A stretch of DNA of 64,000 bases. Source: Natranaerovirga hydrolytica. GTDB taxonomy: Bacteria; Bacillota; Clostridia; Lachnospirales; DSM-24629. This document shows positions 63,505-64,000 of the stretch, one piece after another. Positions within the stretch are counted from its first letter, which is position 1. The number at the start of each line of letters is the position of its first letter. Where the stretch lies: contig NZ_SMGQ01000018.1 in the NCBI RefSeq assembly GCF_004339095.1, positions 1-64,000 on the forward strand, in the 5' to 3' direction. A model generated the notes under the pieces. The model was given only the letters and a program-made list of their open reading frames with translations, was not told the origin of the DNA and searched no databases. The translations under genes were made by a program, and so were the position numbers.

Positions 63505-64000
63505 TCACACCTCTTTTAGAAATTCTTGTTTGAATTCTTCAATTGCTTTTATAACAGTGCCTTCAATTTCATCTGTAATGGATCCACTTTCTAGAATGGC
63601 TTTTTGCAAATCAGAATACTTTGTTTCAACAAATTCAAAGAATTTATTTTGGAACAATTGAATTTTATCAATGTCTATATCCATTAGATATTTCTTTGTT
63701 ACTGCATATAAAATTAACACTTGGTCAGCTACTGACATTGGCTCGTATTGAGGTTGTTTCAACACTTCCATAATACGTTCACCTTGAGCTAATTTTTCTT
63801 TTGTATCTTTATCTAAGTCTGAACCAAACTGAGCAAACGCAGCTAACTCTCTATATTGAGCCAATTCTACACGAATTGGACCTGCAATTTTTTTCATTGC
63901 TTTTATTTGTGCTGCACCACCAACACGAGATACTGAAAGACCAGGGTTAATGGCAGGTCTTATCCCTGCATTAAACAATTCTGTTTCTAAATATATTTGA
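63505..64000 (-). CDS. atpA: F1F0 ATP synthase alpha subunit, C-terminal part
   Basis: The frame is open to the window edge, so only the last 165 residues are present. They show the conserved LFNAGIRPAINPGLSVSRVGGAAQIKAMKK and the C-terminal helical domain (YRELAAFAQFGSDLDKDTKEKLAQGERIMEVLKQPQY). The start is off the right edge. It lies 4 nt before atpG. Confidence 0.97.
   Translation of the reverse strand, partial: QIYLETELFNAGIRPAINPGLSVSRVGGAAQIKAMKKIAGPIRVELAQYRELAAFAQFGSDLDKDTKEKLAQGERIMEVLKQPQYEPMSVADQVLILYAVTKKYLMDIDIDKIQLFQNKFFEFVETKYSDLQKAILESGSITDEIEGTVIKAIEEFKQEFLKEV

Overview
The window is low-GC DNA from an endospore-forming anaerobic Firmicute. It carries spoIIE, spoVT, spoVG, yabP, yabQ, a Spo0A-type promoter, a DnaD/DnaI-type primosome pair and Gram-positive S-layer-homology proteins. 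The gene order from ftsH through hpt, tilS, spoIIE, tRNA-Met, divIC, yabQ, yabP, rqcP, hup, mazG, spoVT, prsA, mfd, pth, prs and glmU to spoVG and purR is the classic clostridial arrangement, so class Clostridia is well supported. A Lachnospirales-type lineage is a guess; genus cannot be given.

Layout. 1-133: truncated 5' end of a group IIC intron on the minus strand, placed directly behind the ftsH terminator. 185-19166: conserved housekeeping and sporulation block on the minus strand, with an unlisted 59-residue gene between spoIIE and tilS, an elongator tRNA-Met, and a c-di-GMP-I riboswitch plus terminator between pth and mfd. 19284-27543: an accessory region that separates glmU from spoVG. 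It holds a padR-methyltransferase-ABC transporter set with a Fur-box-like site, and an ECF sigma/anti-sigma pair. 28004-31251: spoVG, purR (with PurBox-like sites) and murC. 31252-33846: an intergenic stretch with tandem DnaA boxes, a dnaD-like and a dnaC/dnaI-like gene, and tRNA-Arg(UCG). 33887-42570: yhaN/yhaO-type DNA repair pair, pfkA, two membrane-anchored proteins of unknown function, and asnS. 42921-48577: M29 aminopeptidase, YjiH-type membrane protein, QueT-type transporter, a secreted protein of unknown function and a Usp-domain protein. 48913-60640: an Arg/Tyr-rich protein, a YwmB-like protein, an SLH protein and two giant secreted proteins with fibronectin-III-like repeats. 60829-64000: F1 ATP synthase genes atpC, atpD, atpG and partial atpA.

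The most unusual signal is a dispersed structured repeat. A hairpin of constant 50-nt length is followed in full copies by a second hairpin, giving about 95 nt. At least seven recognisable copies lie in intergenic DNA, with compensatory changes in the stems. Five sit just upstream of a gene in the gene's own orientation (rqcP, mazG, spoVG, the M29 peptidase, the SLH protein), and two of these follow directly behind the upstream gene's terminator. I do not recognise it as a named family. Start codons were chosen by Shine-Dalgarno spacing, and many are GTG or TTG.
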